64,000 nucleotides of DNA, taken from positions 62,001 through 126,000 of the forward strand of contig NZ_VRLS01000012.1 of assembly GCF_008017825.1 (NCBI RefSeq). Reading direction: 5' to 3'. The position numbers and the translations under genes are program-made. The stretch comes from Mesonia sp008017825 (GTDB lineage Bacteria > Bacteroidota > Bacteroidia > Flavobacteriales > Flavobacteriaceae). The notes beneath the pieces were generated by a model that saw nothing but the letters and a program-made list of their open reading frames with translations, did no database searches and was not told the origin of the DNA. This document shows positions 1 to 8,169 of the stretch, one piece after another. How positions within the stretch are numbered: position 1 is the first letter of the stretch; the number at the start of each line of letters is the position of its first letter.

Positions 1-1317
1 ACAATTGAGGAAGTTGAATTTGTTTTAGCTTTTAATGAAAGTAATGTTTCTATTTGTCAACCAAATGACGCTACTTACAGTTTCACCTATAATACATTTT
101 TAGGGTTTACTGAAACCACTACATTTTCTACCAATAATCTTCCTTCAGGTTTAACAGCAATCTTCAACCCTACTACTGCAGTATCAGATGGGACTAATGT
201 TACATTAACTCTTTCTGGGACTTCATCACTAACCGTTGGAAGTTATGACTTTGAAGTCGTAGGCACCTCTCCTTCAGAAACTATAGCATTTGACGCCTCT
301 GTTCATATTTTTGATAATAACCTTATAACTCCTTCACTAACAAGCCCTGCTAATAACTCAATTGATATTATTGACCCAATACTTACTTGGGTAGACTCTG
401 ATAATTCAAATACTTATCAATTACAGGTTTCTACGGATGCTACTTTTAGTACGACAGTAGTGGACACTCAAATATCTAGTAATTCTTATGTGTTTTCAGC
501 AGCCTCTAGTGATACAACTTATTATTGGAGAGTAAAAGCAAGCAATACCTGCGGTGATTCCATTTTTTCTAATGTATATCAATTTAGAACAAAATCCTGT
601 TCAGTATGTTTATCAGAAGGAAATATGGATTATGATACAGGGACCACTTTGGTTTCCTTCAACACAATCAACAATCCTACACCTTTAACTAAATCTGCAG
701 GGTATAATGACTATACAAATATTTCTACCGATGTTGAAATTGGAAATTCTTACGATTTAACTATACACATAAATACCGATGGAAACACTTCAGCAGGTAC
801 TTTTGTATGGATTGATTGGGATCAAGATTGCAACTTTGATGATGATGAAGAATATAGTTTAGGCTACGCTATAAATGTTGCAGATCAACCTACCAATCAA
901 TCTCCGTTGTCTATTAATGTTCCTAATGATGCCGTTTTAGGCGCTACCACAATGAGAGTATCTACAAGGTGGTTCACCTACCCTACAGCCTGTGGCTCAG
1001 GGTATGACGGGGAGGTTGAAGATTATACAATTAACGTAGGGAACCTCTCTACCGACAACACCTCAATGGATTCTGCTTTTAATTTATGGCCTAACCCAAA
1101 TCACGGAGAGTTTACGGTTAGCTTAAACTCTACAAATCCACAACCAACTAAATTAACTGTTTATGATGTTGCTGGAAGGGTGATTTTTAAGAAATATTTA
1201 CAAGCTCAAAATAATATTCAAGAAAATGTAAGCTTAGCTAAGACTCAAGCAGGGGTTTATTTTGTGAAAGTAAGTGACAGTAATAATTCTACTACCAAGA
1301 AAATTATTATTCAGTAA
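1..1317 (+). CDS. C-terminal part of a T9SS-secreted multidomain protein (Fn3-like, GEVED, sorting domain)
   Basis: The frame is open from the first base, so the start lies upstream and only about 438 residues are visible. In order there is a beta-rich segment of the kind seen in secreted flavobacterial metallopeptidases, an Fn3-like repeat (LTSPANNS ... YYWRVKASN), a GEVED domain (WIDWDQDCNFDDDEE, ending GEVEDYTINV) and a type A T9SS sorting domain (LWPNPNHGEF ... YDVAGRV ... GVYFVKV). The protein is therefore probably exported across the outer membrane by T9SS and then cleaved. The catalytic part is outside the window. A reprolysin- or subtilisin-like protease is an inference from this domain order. 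A terminator follows. Confidence 0.85.
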   Translation, partial: TIEEVEFVLAFNESNVSICQPNDATYSFTYNTFLGFTETTTFSTNNLPSGLTAIFNPTTAVSDGTNVTLTLSGTSSLTVGSYDFEVVGTSPSETIAFDASVHIFDNNLITPSLTSPANNSIDIIDPILTWVDSDNSNTYQLQVSTDATFSTTVVDTQISSNSYVFSAASSDTTYYWRVKASNTCGDSIFSNVYQFRTKSCSVCLSEGNMDYDTGTTLVSFNTINNPTPLTKSAGYNDYTNISTDVEIGNSYDLTIHINTDGNTSAGTFVWIDWDQDCNFDDDEEYSLGYAINVADQPTNQSPLSINVPNDAVLGATTMRVSTRWFTYPTACGSGYDGEVEDYTINVGNLSTDNTSMDSAFNLWPNPNHGEFTVSLNSTNPQPTKLTVYDVAGRVIFKKYLQAQNNIQENVSLAKTQAGVYFVKVSDSNNSTTKKIIIQ

Positions 1318-1335
1318 TTAGAATATAATTTATAT

Positions 1336-1366
1336 AAAAAGAGGAAGCAATTGCTTCCTCTTTTTT
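1336..1366. terminator. Bidirectional Rho-independent terminator
   Basis: A perfect GAGGAAGCAATTGCTTCCTC palindrome is flanked by an A-run on the left and a T-run on the right. It can serve both the secreted-protein gene on the left and pth, which converges from the right. Confidence 0.85.
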
Positions 1367-1985
1367 ATTTTCCGTTAAAACTATTCATCGTATTAGACAA
1401 ACCTGCGGTACCAAAAGACTTTATTAAGGCAACCGACTTATCTAGTCGCTCTTTCATTTGTTTATTTTCTTCTTCACTCCACTCTCCTAACACATAATCT
1501 ATTTGTTTGCCTTTAGAGAATTCGTCACTAATGCCAAACCTAAAACGATTGTATTTAGTGGTATTTAGCTGCTGTTGAATATCTTTTAAACCATTATGAC
1601 CTCCATCACTACCTTTAGCTTTTAGTCTTAAAGTCCCGAATGGAAGATTTAAATCGTCGGTAATGACTAATAAATTTTCTAAATCTATTTTTTCTTTTTC
1701 TAGCCAATATCTTACTGCTTTTCCGCTAAGGTTCATATACGTACTAGGTTTTAAAAGAATAAATGTTCTTCCTTTAAATTTATAGGTTGCTTTATCTCCT
1801 AATTTCACAGTTTCAAATGTGATCTCATTTTCTTGCGCAAGATGATCTAATATTTTAAAGCCTATATTATGTCTTGTATTGTGGTATTTGGGTCCTATAT
1901 TACCAAGTCCTACTATTAGAAACTTCTTCATATCAGTTTCAATATTTTTAGATGTTGCTAAAATTTTTCCGAAGAAAGAAAGCAT
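1365..1985 (-). CDS. pth: Peptidyl-tRNA hydrolase
   Basis: Releases peptides from prematurely dissociated peptidyl-tRNA in the cytoplasm and so recycles tRNA. The protein has 206 residues. The Pth signature GLGN...TRHNIGF gives catalytic Asn29 and His39, and Asp110 lies in ITDDLNLP. The substrate-contact segment KPSTYMN is also present. Family members usually begin near MKKFLIVGLGN, which is Met19 here (start at 1931). Some flavobacterial homologues carry a short N-terminal extension, so the longer start is kept but uncertain. The gene lies downstream of prs and rplY, with a hairpin terminator in between, so it probably has its own promoter. Confidence 0.95.
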   Translation of the reverse strand: MLSFFGKILATSKNIETDMKKFLIVGLGNIGPKYHNTRHNIGFKILDHLAQENEITFETVKLGDKATYKFKGRTFILLKPSTYMNLSGKAVRYWLEKEKIDLENLLVITDDLNLPFGTLRLKAKGSDGGHNGLKDIQQQLNTTKYNRFRFGISDEFSKGKQIDYVLGEWSEEENKQMKERLDKSVALIKSFGTAGLSNTMNSFNGK

Positions 1986-2000
1986 GTTTTTAAATTTTAG

Positions 2001-2036
2001 TAAAAATAAAAAAGCATTCCGTAAAGGAATGCTTTT
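2001..2036 (-). terminator. Terminator after rplY
   Basis: Read on the minus strand, the 11-bp stem AAAAGCATTCC / GGAATGCTTTT with loop TTTAC is followed by a T-rich tract. It ends the prs-rplY transcript before pth. The loop-side sequence TTCCGTAAAGGAA belongs to the same loose TTCCG...GGAA family as the palindromes seen elsewhere in the window. Confidence 0.8.
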
Positions 2037-2062
2037 CTAATAAATAAATTCTTGATTGCTGC

Positions 2063-2710
2063 TTATGCGTCATTAGATGCTGCTGCTGCTCCTTCGTCTT
2101 TAACTTCGGTAGCTGGCACATCTCCTGCATCAACATCATCTTCATCATCTGCATCTGCAACGATGTTTCTAGATGTTTTCACTTGGCAAATTACAGTGTT
2201 ATCTGGGTGAAGAATAGTATAATCTTCGTTCTCTACAGCAGTAACATATAATTTATTTCCAATTTTAAGTGGAGAAACATCAGCAATAATATAATCTGGT
2301 AATTTGCTTGCTAAACCTTTCACTTTCATTCTACGTAAGTTAAAACGTAAAACACCACCATTTTTAACCCCTCTTGGTACACCTTCTGCGTGTACAGGAA
2401 TTTCCATGCTAATCTCTTGATCTTCACCAAACTCATAAAAATCCATATGTAGGATATTATCTGTTACTGGGTGAAATTGAATATCTTGAAGAACTGCGTT
2501 GTACGACTTACCATCTTCTAATTCGATCACTACCGTGTGAACGTCTGGTGTATAAATCAAGCTATTGAATGACACTTCTGGTGCCGAAAAATGTAATGCT
2601 TGTTCCCCTCCGTATAACACGCAAGGAACCTCTCCAGCATTACGTAAGGCTTTTGTTACTTTTTTACCTACGCTTTCTCTTTTAGATCCTTTGATCGTAA
2701 TTGACTTCAT
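2063..2710 (-). CDS. rplY: 50S ribosomal protein L25 (Ctc/TL5 type)
   Basis: 5S rRNA-binding protein of the large ribosomal subunit. At 215 residues it is the long CTC/TL5 form. An N-terminal L25 domain (about 1-95, beginning MKSITIKGSKRESVGKK) is followed by the TL5-type C-terminal domain (about 100-185, with IPVHAEGVPRGVKNGG). The last 30 residues form a low-complexity Asp/Glu/Ala tail. It lies 31 bases after prs on the same strand, so the two are probably co-transcribed. A strong terminator follows. Confidence 0.95.
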   Translation of the reverse strand: MKSITIKGSKRESVGKKVTKALRNAGEVPCVLYGGEQALHFSAPEVSFNSLIYTPDVHTVVIELEDGKSYNAVLQDIQFHPVTDNILHMDFYEFGEDQEISMEIPVHAEGVPRGVKNGGVLRFNLRRMKVKGLASKLPDYIIADVSPLKIGNKLYVTAVENEDYTILHPDNTVICQVKTSRNIVADADDEDDVDAGDVPATEVKDEGAAAASNDA

Positions 2711-2741
2711 TTTTAAATATATAAGTGTTAATAAATAATAT

Positions 2742-3683
2742 TTACATTAAAAACTTTGAACTAATCGATTTGTTTTCGTGTACAGCTTTCATTACATCTG
2801 CAAAAAGATGTGCACAAGAAACTACTTTTATCTTATCGCTCTTTTCCGTTAACGGAATAGAATCGGTAACAATTAATTCTTCTAGTTTTGAGTTATTGAT
2901 TCTTTCATATGCATTACCAGACAATACAGGATGTGTACAAATTGCTCTTACGCTTTTTGCTCCTCTTTCGATCATCACATCGGCAGCTTTAGTAAGGGTA
3001 CCTGCAGTATCTACCATGTCATCTACCAATACCACATTTTTCCCAGTTACATCCCCAATTAATTCCATATGAGAAATTAGGTTAGCTTTAGCACGTTGTT
3101 TATAACAGATTACTACATCACTTTCTAATGCTTTAGAGTAAGCGTAAGCTCTTTTTGAACCTCCCATATCTGGCGAAGCGATTGTCAAATTATCTAAAGC
3201 TAAGTTTCTTAAGTATGGTAAAAAAACGGTTGATGCAAATAAGTGATCTACTGGTTTTTCAAAGAATCCCTGAATTTGATCTGCATGCAAATCCATCGTA
3301 ATGATTCGAGTGGCTCCAGCAGTTTCTAGCATTTTAGCAATCAACTTTGCTGCAATAGGCACTCTAGGTTTGTCTTTTCTATCTTGTCTCGCCCAACCAA
3401 AATATGGCATCACTGCGGTAATGTGTCTAGCCGATGCTCTTTTAGCTGCATCTAACATTAACAACATTTCCATAAGGTGATCGCTACTAGGATTGGTAGA
3501 ACCAATAATAAAAACACGTGCCCCTCTTACAGATTCTTCGAACGAAGGTTGAAACTCCCCATCACTATAGGTAGAAGTAATTACATTCCCTAAAGGAATT
3601 CCATAATGCTTGGCAATATCTTGAGCTAGGCTCATACTTTGCGTACAAGCAAAAAGTTTAGCATCGGTAACTACTTGTGACAT
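2742..3683 (-). CDS. prs: Ribose-phosphate pyrophosphokinase (PRPP synthase)
   Basis: Makes PRPP from ribose 5-phosphate and ATP, the precursor of purines, pyrimidines, histidine and NAD. The length of 313 residues is normal for class I enzymes. Visible motifs are YFGWARQDRKD (94-104, ATP contact), DLHADQIQGFF (131-141, with the family's conserved histidine at 133) and the PRPP-binding loop VVLVDDMVDTAGT (217-229). First gene of the prs-rplY pair, with a well-formed promoter in front. The palindrome TTCCGTTAACGGAA lies inside the gene at 2844-2857. Confidence 0.97.
   Translation of the reverse strand: MSQVVTDAKLFACTQSMSLAQDIAKHYGIPLGNVITSTYSDGEFQPSFEESVRGARVFIIGSTNPSSDHLMEMLLMLDAAKRASARHITAVMPYFGWARQDRKDKPRVPIAAKLIAKMLETAGATRIITMDLHADQIQGFFEKPVDHLFASTVFLPYLRNLALDNLTIASPDMGGSKRAYAYSKALESDVVICYKQRAKANLISHMELIGDVTGKNVVLVDDMVDTAGTLTKAADVMIERGAKSVRAICTHPVLSGNAYERINNSKLEELIVTDSIPLTEKSDKIKVVSCAHLFADVMKAVHENKSISSKFLM
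2844..2857. repeat. Iterated palindrome TTCCGTTAACGGAA, copy 1 (in prs)
   Basis: Perfect 14-bp palindrome inside the prs coding region, encoding I-P-L-T-E on the minus strand. The same 14-mer recurs exactly at 45816-45829, with near copies at 12479, 47713 and 52187. Confidence 0.7.
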
Positions 3684-3734
3684 AACGATTTATTGTTTTA
3701 AACCTATTGTACTTTCTGAATATCAATAAGTTTG

Positions 3735-3768
3735 CAAATTTAAAAATAAAATTGAAGCTAAAAAGCAA
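3735..3768 (-). promoter_or_regulatory. Promoter of prs
   Basis: On the minus strand, TTG (3766-3768) and TAAATTTG (3735-3742) are separated by 23 bases, which fits the Bacteroidetes TTG / TAnnTTTG consensus. It lies about 50 bases upstream of the prs start. Confidence 0.6.
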
Positions 3769-3784
3769 TATTATAATTTATTTC

Positions 3785-3816
3785 TTGCGTTATAATCATT
3801 TTTATTTCTAATTTTG
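3785..3816 (+). promoter_or_regulatory. Promoter of tRNA-Leu
   Basis: TTG (3785-3787), a 21-base spacer and TAATTTTG (3809-3816) match the Bacteroidetes promoter consensus. The tRNA starts 14 bases downstream, so the 5' leader is very short. Confidence 0.7.
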
Positions 3817-3829
3817 CACTTCCAAAATT

Positions 3830-3911
3830 GCTCAAGTGGCGGAACTGGTAGACGCGCTGGATTCAAAATCCAGTTTCTTCGGAAGTGCGGGTTCGATTCC
3901 CGCCTTGAGTA
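3830..3911 (+). tRNA. tRNA-Leu (anticodon CAA)
   Basis: Complete cloverleaf of 82 bases. The acceptor arms are GCTCAAG / CTTGAGT, with one G-T end pair. A D-arm with GGAACTGGTAGAC follows. The anticodon stem CTGGA/TCCAG holds the loop TTCAAAA with anticodon CAA at 3864-3866, reading UUG. There is a long leucine-type variable arm (TTTCTTCGGAAGT) and a T-arm GCGGGTTCGATTCCCGC. The discriminator is A and the 3' CCA is not encoded. Confidence 0.95.
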
Positions 3912-3915
3912 CAAC

Positions 3916-3948
3916 AAAACCCAAAGAAAATTTTCTTTGGGTTTTTTA
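3916..3948 (+). terminator. Terminator after tRNA-Leu
   Basis: A perfect inverted repeat ACCCAAAGAAAATTTTCTTTGGGT is flanked by A and T runs directly behind the tRNA. Typical Rho-independent terminator. Confidence 0.85.
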
Positions 3949-3992
3949 TTTTAAAAAGCGTATTTCCATTCATTTTTTTAGGTATTTTCTAT

Positions 3993-4012
3993 TTTCAAAT
4001 GTATGTTTGAAA
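3993..4012 (+). promoter_or_regulatory. -7 element inside an inverted repeat, upstream of the HupE-like gene
   Basis: TATGTTTG (4002-4009) matches the Bacteroidetes -7 element and lies 21 bases before the start codon. It overlaps the inverted repeat TTTCAAA-N6-TTTGAAA (3993-4012), which could be an operator. No TTG is seen at the usual -33 distance, so this is only a tentative promoter. Confidence 0.4.
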
Positions 4013-4030
4013 TAGCATAAATTTTTACCT

Positions 4031-4612
4031 ATGAATGAATTTTGGATTTACTTTAAATTAGGACTTACCCACGTTTTAGACTACAACGCCTACGATCACG
4101 TATTATTTTTAACCGTTCTAGTCGCTGCCTACACTTTTTATGAATGGAAAAACGTTGTGGGTTTAGTAACAGTTTTCACTATTGGGCATACCATATCACT
4201 TATACTAGCTTCGTACGACATAGTAAATGTAAGTAGCAGCATTATTGAATTTTTAATCCCCATCACTATACTTATAACCGCACTTTATAATTTATTTACA
4301 GCGGGAAAAAACAACAATTCCAGAATCAGTATTTTATACGCTACTACCCTATTTTTTGGAATTATCCATGGGTTAGGTTTTTCTTCTTTCTTTCTAAGCA
4401 CAACGGGTAGTAAAGGAGTCGAAATATTAAGACTCTTAGAATTCGCATTAGGAATTGAAGCAGCTCAACTTATTGTAGTACTAGTAGTTCTTATACTATC
4501 TTTTATCTTTCAGTCTATTTTTAAGTTTTCTAAAAGAGATTGGACCTTGGTTATTTCATCTATAGTTATAGGTTTAGTAATTCCTATGTTAATTACAAAT
4601 TGGATTTTATAA
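4031..4612 (+). CDS. HupE/UreJ-family membrane protein
   Basis: Integral membrane protein of 193 residues with about six hydrophobic segments. It carries the family's histidine motifs: THVLDYNAYDHVLFL near the N-terminus, TIGHTISL, and FGIIHGLGFS in the middle. HupE/UreJ proteins are secondary metal permeases, best known for nickel or cobalt. The variant found in Bacteroidota is usually not next to a hydrogenase or urease, and none is seen here, so the substrate is unknown. The gene is followed after 47 bases by the dCMP deaminase and may share its transcript. Confidence 0.8.
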   Translation: MNEFWIYFKLGLTHVLDYNAYDHVLFLTVLVAAYTFYEWKNVVGLVTVFTIGHTISLILASYDIVNVSSSIIEFLIPITILITALYNLFTAGKNNNSRISILYATTLFFGIIHGLGFSSFFLSTTGSKGVEILRLLEFALGIEAAQLIVVLVVLILSFIFQSIFKFSKRDWTLVISSIVIGLVIPMLITNWIL

Positions 4613-4659
4613 AAGCTGAATTCAATAAAACCTTACCAAACTCGTTCTAAGTTTTAATC

Positions 4660-5091
4660 ATGAAAGATAAAAAACAGCTTAAATTTGATAAAGCCTACCT
4701 ACGTATTGCCAAAGAGTGGGGAAAACTATCTCACTGCAATCGAAAGCAAGTAGGCGCACTTATTGTAAAAGACCGTATGATAATTTCAGATGGTTATAAC
4801 GGAACACCTACTGGCTTTGAAAATCCTTGCGAGGACGAGGAAGGATATACTAAATGGTATGTTTTGCATGCCGAAGCGAATGCTATTTTAAAAGTCGCTG
4901 GTTCAACTCAATCTTGTAAAGATGCCACATTATACATTACTATGAGTCCTTGTAAAGAATGTAGCAAGCTTATACACCAGTCTGGCATTAAACGTGTAGT
5001 GTACCATATAGATTATAAAGACAACTCTGGCTTATCTTTTCTAGAAAAAGCAGGAGTTATCATAGATCATATAACCGACTTAAACGAATAA
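4660..5091 (+). CDS. Deoxycytidylate (dCMP) deaminase
   Basis: Zinc-dependent cytidine-deaminase-fold enzyme of 143 residues that probably converts dCMP to dUMP for thymidylate synthesis. The zinc and catalytic motif is HAE (His70-Ala-Glu72), followed by PCKEC (Cys98 and Cys101). The N-terminal segment CNRKQVGALIVKD and the NGTPTGF loop are typical of the dCMP deaminase/ComEB branch. It ends 3 bases before the S41 protease start, so the two are co-transcribed. Confidence 0.9.
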   Translation: MKDKKQLKFDKAYLRIAKEWGKLSHCNRKQVGALIVKDRMIISDGYNGTPTGFENPCEDEEGYTKWYVLHAEANAILKVAGSTQSCKDATLYITMSPCKECSKLIHQSGIKRVVYHIDYKDNSGLSFLEKAGVIIDHITDLNE

Positions 5092-5094
5092 TTA

Positions 5095-6684
5095 TTGAAA
5101 ACATACGCTCAAAAATATTTGCCACTTATTATAGGGGCGGCTTTAGCTGTAGGAGTTTTACTTGGCGGATTTTTTAATTTTGGCGGAGACACTAAAAACA
5201 CGTTCACCTCTAATGCAAAAAAAGCTAAACTTAACAAACTTATAGATTACATAGATTATGAATATGTTGACAGTGTAAATACTGACAGTATTGTAGATGT
5301 AACCGTTAATTCCATCCTTACCAATTTAGACCCTCACTCTACCTATATTCCCAAAAGCGATTACGAAGGAGTAGCTCAAAATATGAAAGGCGACTTTGTA
5401 GGTATTGGTATCAATTTTTATAAAATAGACGACACTATAGCTGTTATTCGCCCGTTAACTGGAAGCCCCAGTGAAAAAGCAGGAATAGAAGCAGGCGATA
5501 GAATATTATATGCTAACAATATTCCCTTGTTTAACCAGCAAGTAGATAATGATTCCTTAACCAGTATTTTAAAAGGAAAGGTAAACACGTCAGTAAACTT
5601 AAAAGTATTTCGCAAAGGCAAAAAAAACCTTTTAGAGTTTAAAGTAAAAAGAGATCACATCCCCATACAAAGTGTAGATGCAACCTATATGTTAAGCAAT
5701 ACTTTAGGCTACATTAAAGTAAACCGTTTTGCTGAAACTACCTATGATGAATTTAACGCTTCCGCGGAAGCGTTACTAAAAGAAGGCGCCAAAAATCTTG
5801 TCTTAGACCTAAGAGATAACGGCGGAGGATACGTTGAACAAGCCATACAAATTGCCGATGAATTTCTAAAAGAAGACCAACTTATTTTGTTTACTAAAAA
5901 TAAAAATAACTCGGTTAAAGAAACTTTTTCTACCAACGGTGGCAAATTTGAAAACAGTAAAGTATATGTGCTTATCAATGAAAATACAGCTTCAGCAAGT
6001 GAAGTTATTGCCGGAGCGTTACAAGACAACGACGTAGGAACTATTATTGGGAGACGTTCTTTTGGAAAAGGCTTAGTACAAAGGGAAATGGATTTAGGGG
6101 ATGGTAGCGCCGTGAGACTTACTGTGGCCAGGTATTACACACCTACAGGAAGGTCTATTCAAAGACCATACACCAACGGAAATGACGCCTACTTTAAAGA
6201 TTATGAAAATAGGTATAAGAACGGAGAGCTAGAAAGCAGAGACAGTATACATGTAAATGACTCTTTAAAATTTAAAACCCCTAAAGGAAAAATTGTGTAT
6301 GGTGGAGGCGGAATTATACCCGATATTTTTATTCCCAAAGACACTAACTATAATTCCGAAAGCCTTAAATACATGCTTAGAAGCGGTGTGATGGATCGTT
6401 TTATCTTTTCGGAATTAGAAAAAGATAGACTTTACTACAAGTCACTGAGCTTAAATGAGTTTTCTAACTCTTTCGAAATTACCGATGAATTAGTAGAAAA
6501 TTTCATCGACTATTTAAGACAGTTTAGTTTTGATTACCAAACAGGAAAATACAAGCCTTTATTGAAACGCTACCTTAAAGCCACCATAGCTCAACAATTG
6601 TTTGGCTCTAATGCCATGGAAAAAATTGTGAATCAAGAAGATATAATGATTCAAAAGGTACTTGAAGTTGCTAAAGAAAATTAA
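5095..6684 (+). CDS. S41-family C-terminal processing peptidase (CtpA-like)
   Basis: Serine protease of 529 residues anchored by an N-terminal membrane segment (about 8-29), with the rest in the periplasm. A PDZ domain (about 98-180; GIGINF...SPSEKAGIEAGDRIL) precedes the S41 catalytic domain. The catalytic Ser300 in TASASE and Lys325 in FGKG are exactly 25 residues apart, as in E. coli Prc. Such enzymes trim or degrade periplasmic proteins. The only sensible start is TTG, 3 bases after the dCMP deaminase stop. The coding region contains the 20-bp palindrome at 5755-5774. Confidence 0.93.
   Translation: MKTYAQKYLPLIIGAALAVGVLLGGFFNFGGDTKNTFTSNAKKAKLNKLIDYIDYEYVDSVNTDSIVDVTVNSILTNLDPHSTYIPKSDYEGVAQNMKGDFVGIGINFYKIDDTIAVIRPLTGSPSEKAGIEAGDRILYANNIPLFNQQVDNDSLTSILKGKVNTSVNLKVFRKGKKNLLEFKVKRDHIPIQSVDATYMLSNTLGYIKVNRFAETTYDEFNASAEALLKEGAKNLVLDLRDNGGGYVEQAIQIADEFLKEDQLILFTKNKNNSVKETFSTNGGKFENSKVYVLINENTASASEVIAGALQDNDVGTIIGRRSFGKGLVQREMDLGDGSAVRLTVARYYTPTGRSIQRPYTNGNDAYFKDYENRYKNGELESRDSIHVNDSLKFKTPKGKIVYGGGGIIPDIFIPKDTNYNSESLKYMLRSGVMDRFIFSELEKDRLYYKSLSLNEFSNSFEITDELVENFIDYLRQFSFDYQTGKYKPLLKRYLKATIAQQLFGSNAMEKIVNQEDIMIQKVLEVAKEN
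5755..5774. repeat. Iterated palindrome AACGCTTCCGCGGAAGCGTT (in the S41 gene)
   Basis: Perfect 20-bp palindrome within coding DNA, encoding N-A-S-A-E-A-L. Its core CTTCCGCGGAAG recurs at 35259-35270 and 42345-42356. Confidence 0.75.
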
Positions 6685-6687
6685 AAT

Positions 6688-6885
6688 CTAATTTTCGTAT
6701 TTTTCTTTGATTGCTCTAGACATTAACAAGATAAGCATAAGCACAATTACACACAAACAAGCTAAAATTCCTGCTAAAGCTATACTGCTATCTTTCGCCA
6801 TAAGATCACTAAAATCTAACAAAGTAGCATTATAACCCAATAAAATAATCGCCGATATAATTAAAAAGTAAATAAAGTATTTCAT
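6688..6885 (-). CDS. Small two-helix membrane protein
   Basis: 65 residues with hydrophobic segments at about 2-22 and 36-56 and a charged C-terminus (RAIKEKYEN). It is not recognised beyond being a small inner-membrane protein. It starts 2 bases after the stop of the MarC-family gene on the same strand, so the two are translated from one message and it may be a partner of MarC. Confidence 0.75.
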   Translation of the reverse strand: MKYFIYFLIISAIILLGYNATLLDFSDLMAKDSSIALAGILACLCVIVLMLILLMSRAIKEKYEN

Positions 6886-6887
6886 TT

Positions 6888-7463
6888 CTAAGAAAATAGA
6901 TTTTGAATGTTGGTCGCAAAAAGTTTTACTGCGATGGCTAACAAAATTACACCAAATATTTTACGTATAACGTTAATTCCTTGAGAACCTAAAACCTTTT
7001 CAATTTTTCCAGAAGATTTAAGCACCAAGTACACAAAAACTACATTTATAACAATTGCACATATAATATTTACAGTTTCATACTCCGAACGTAATGACAA
7101 TAAAGTAGTCATGGTTCCCGCACCCGCAATAAGAGGAAAAGCCAACGGAACTATAGAGGCCGTCTCTGGCGCATCATCTTTATATAATTGAATTCCTAAA
7201 ATCATTTCTAATGCTAAAAAGAACAGAATAAAAGCACCAGCAACCGCAAAAGAATTAACATCTATACCAATAAGACTTAAAATTTCTTCCCCCACAAAAA
7301 GAAACATCACCATTAAAATTGCAGCCACAATAGAAGCTTTCTCACTTTCTATATGACCTACTTTTTTTCGTAAATCTACTATAATTGGGATACTCCCAAT
7401 GATATCAATAACCGCAAATAGGATTAAGCTCGCTGTAATTATTTGTTTGAAGTCAAAATTCAT
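6888..7463 (-). CDS. MarC-family integral membrane protein
   Basis: 191 residues with six predicted membrane segments. Typical MarC/YchE features are the N-terminal FAVIDIIGSIPI, the central FFLALEMILG and PLAFPLIAGAGTMTT. The family's function is unknown. The old link of marC to multiple antibiotic resistance is no longer held. A textbook flavobacterial promoter precedes it, and the 65-residue membrane protein is the second gene of the pair. Confidence 0.9.
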   Translation of the reverse strand: MNFDFKQIITASLILFAVIDIIGSIPIIVDLRKKVGHIESEKASIVAAILMVMFLFVGEEILSLIGIDVNSFAVAGAFILFFLALEMILGIQLYKDDAPETASIVPLAFPLIAGAGTMTTLLSLRSEYETVNIICAIVINVVFVYLVLKSSGKIEKVLGSQGINVIRKIFGVILLAIAVKLFATNIQNLFS

Positions 7464-7494
7464 AGCTCTAATTTTTCTAGCATTAAAAAGGGGG

Positions 7495-7524
7495 CAAAAT
7501 TATTCCAAAAAGCTTAGTATACAA
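7495..7524 (-). promoter_or_regulatory. Promoter of the MarC gene pair
   Basis: Read on the minus strand: TTG (7522-7524), a 19-base spacer and TAATTTTG (7495-7502). This is an exact match to the Bacteroidetes TTG/TAnnTTTG arrangement, about 32 bases upstream of the start codon. Confidence 0.75.
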
Positions 7525-7605
7525 GTATTTAAAAGTGAATTTTTTCTTAAAAGTTAAATCTTATAATTCTCCTTAATTCTTGTAAAATAAATTTAAATTT
7601 GCCCT

Positions 7606-8169
7606 ATGTTTCAAATAGGAAAAACCATCGTTTCAGAAGATATCCTAACTAAGGATTTTGTGTGTAATCTTAATGCTTGCAAAGGAGCTTGCTGTGTAGC
7701 AGGAGAAGCAGGAGCCCCCGTAGAACCTGAAGAAGTAGAACTTCTAAAAGACGTTTATTCAAAAGTTAAGCCTTTTCTTAGAAAGGAAGGAATAGAATCT
7801 ATTGAAGAACAAGGCACATACATTACGAATGATTTTGATGAACTAGAAACACCTCTTGTAAATGGCGCAGAATGTGCTTACGTTACTTTTGATGACCGCG
7901 GAACTGCCCTTTGCGGAATTGAAGCTGCATACCGAGCAGGTGAAATCTCTTGGAAGAAGCCCATTTCGTGCGAACTTTACCCTGTAAGAGTTCAGAAATA
8001 CTCCGAGTTTTCTGCTGTAAATTATCATCGTTGGCCAATATGTGATGACGCCTGTTCTTTAGGTAAAGAATTACAAACACCTATTTACAAATTCGTAAAA
8101 GAAGCTCTTATCAAAAAATTTGGTGAAGATTGGTATGAAGAAGTAGAGAAAACAGCTTTACAATTGTAA
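7606..8169 (+). CDS. DUF3109-family cysteine-rich protein
   Basis: 187-residue cytoplasmic protein of the DUF3109 family, conserved in Bacteroidota and related to the YkgJ-type cysteine-cluster proteins. It has CNLNACKGACC near residues 20-30, further cysteines in AECAY, ALCGI, SCELYP and ICDDAC, and a PVRV segment after the SCELYP cysteine. The cysteine pattern suggests bound zinc or an iron-sulfur cluster. No function is established. TAAATTTG sits so close to the start (7594-7601) that the message would be nearly leaderless, so that match may be chance. Confidence 0.85.
   Translation: MFQIGKTIVSEDILTKDFVCNLNACKGACCVAGEAGAPVEPEEVELLKDVYSKVKPFLRKEGIESIEEQGTYITNDFDELETPLVNGAECAYVTFDDRGTALCGIEAAYRAGEISWKKPISCELYPVRVQKYSEFSAVNYHRWPICDDACSLGKELQTPIYKFVKEALIKKFGEDWYEEVEKTALQL

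Noticed and set aside
7594..7601. TAAATTTG as promoter of the DUF3109 gene
   Set aside because: It lies only 4 bases before the start codon and has TTG at 11 instead of 17-23 bases; too close to support.
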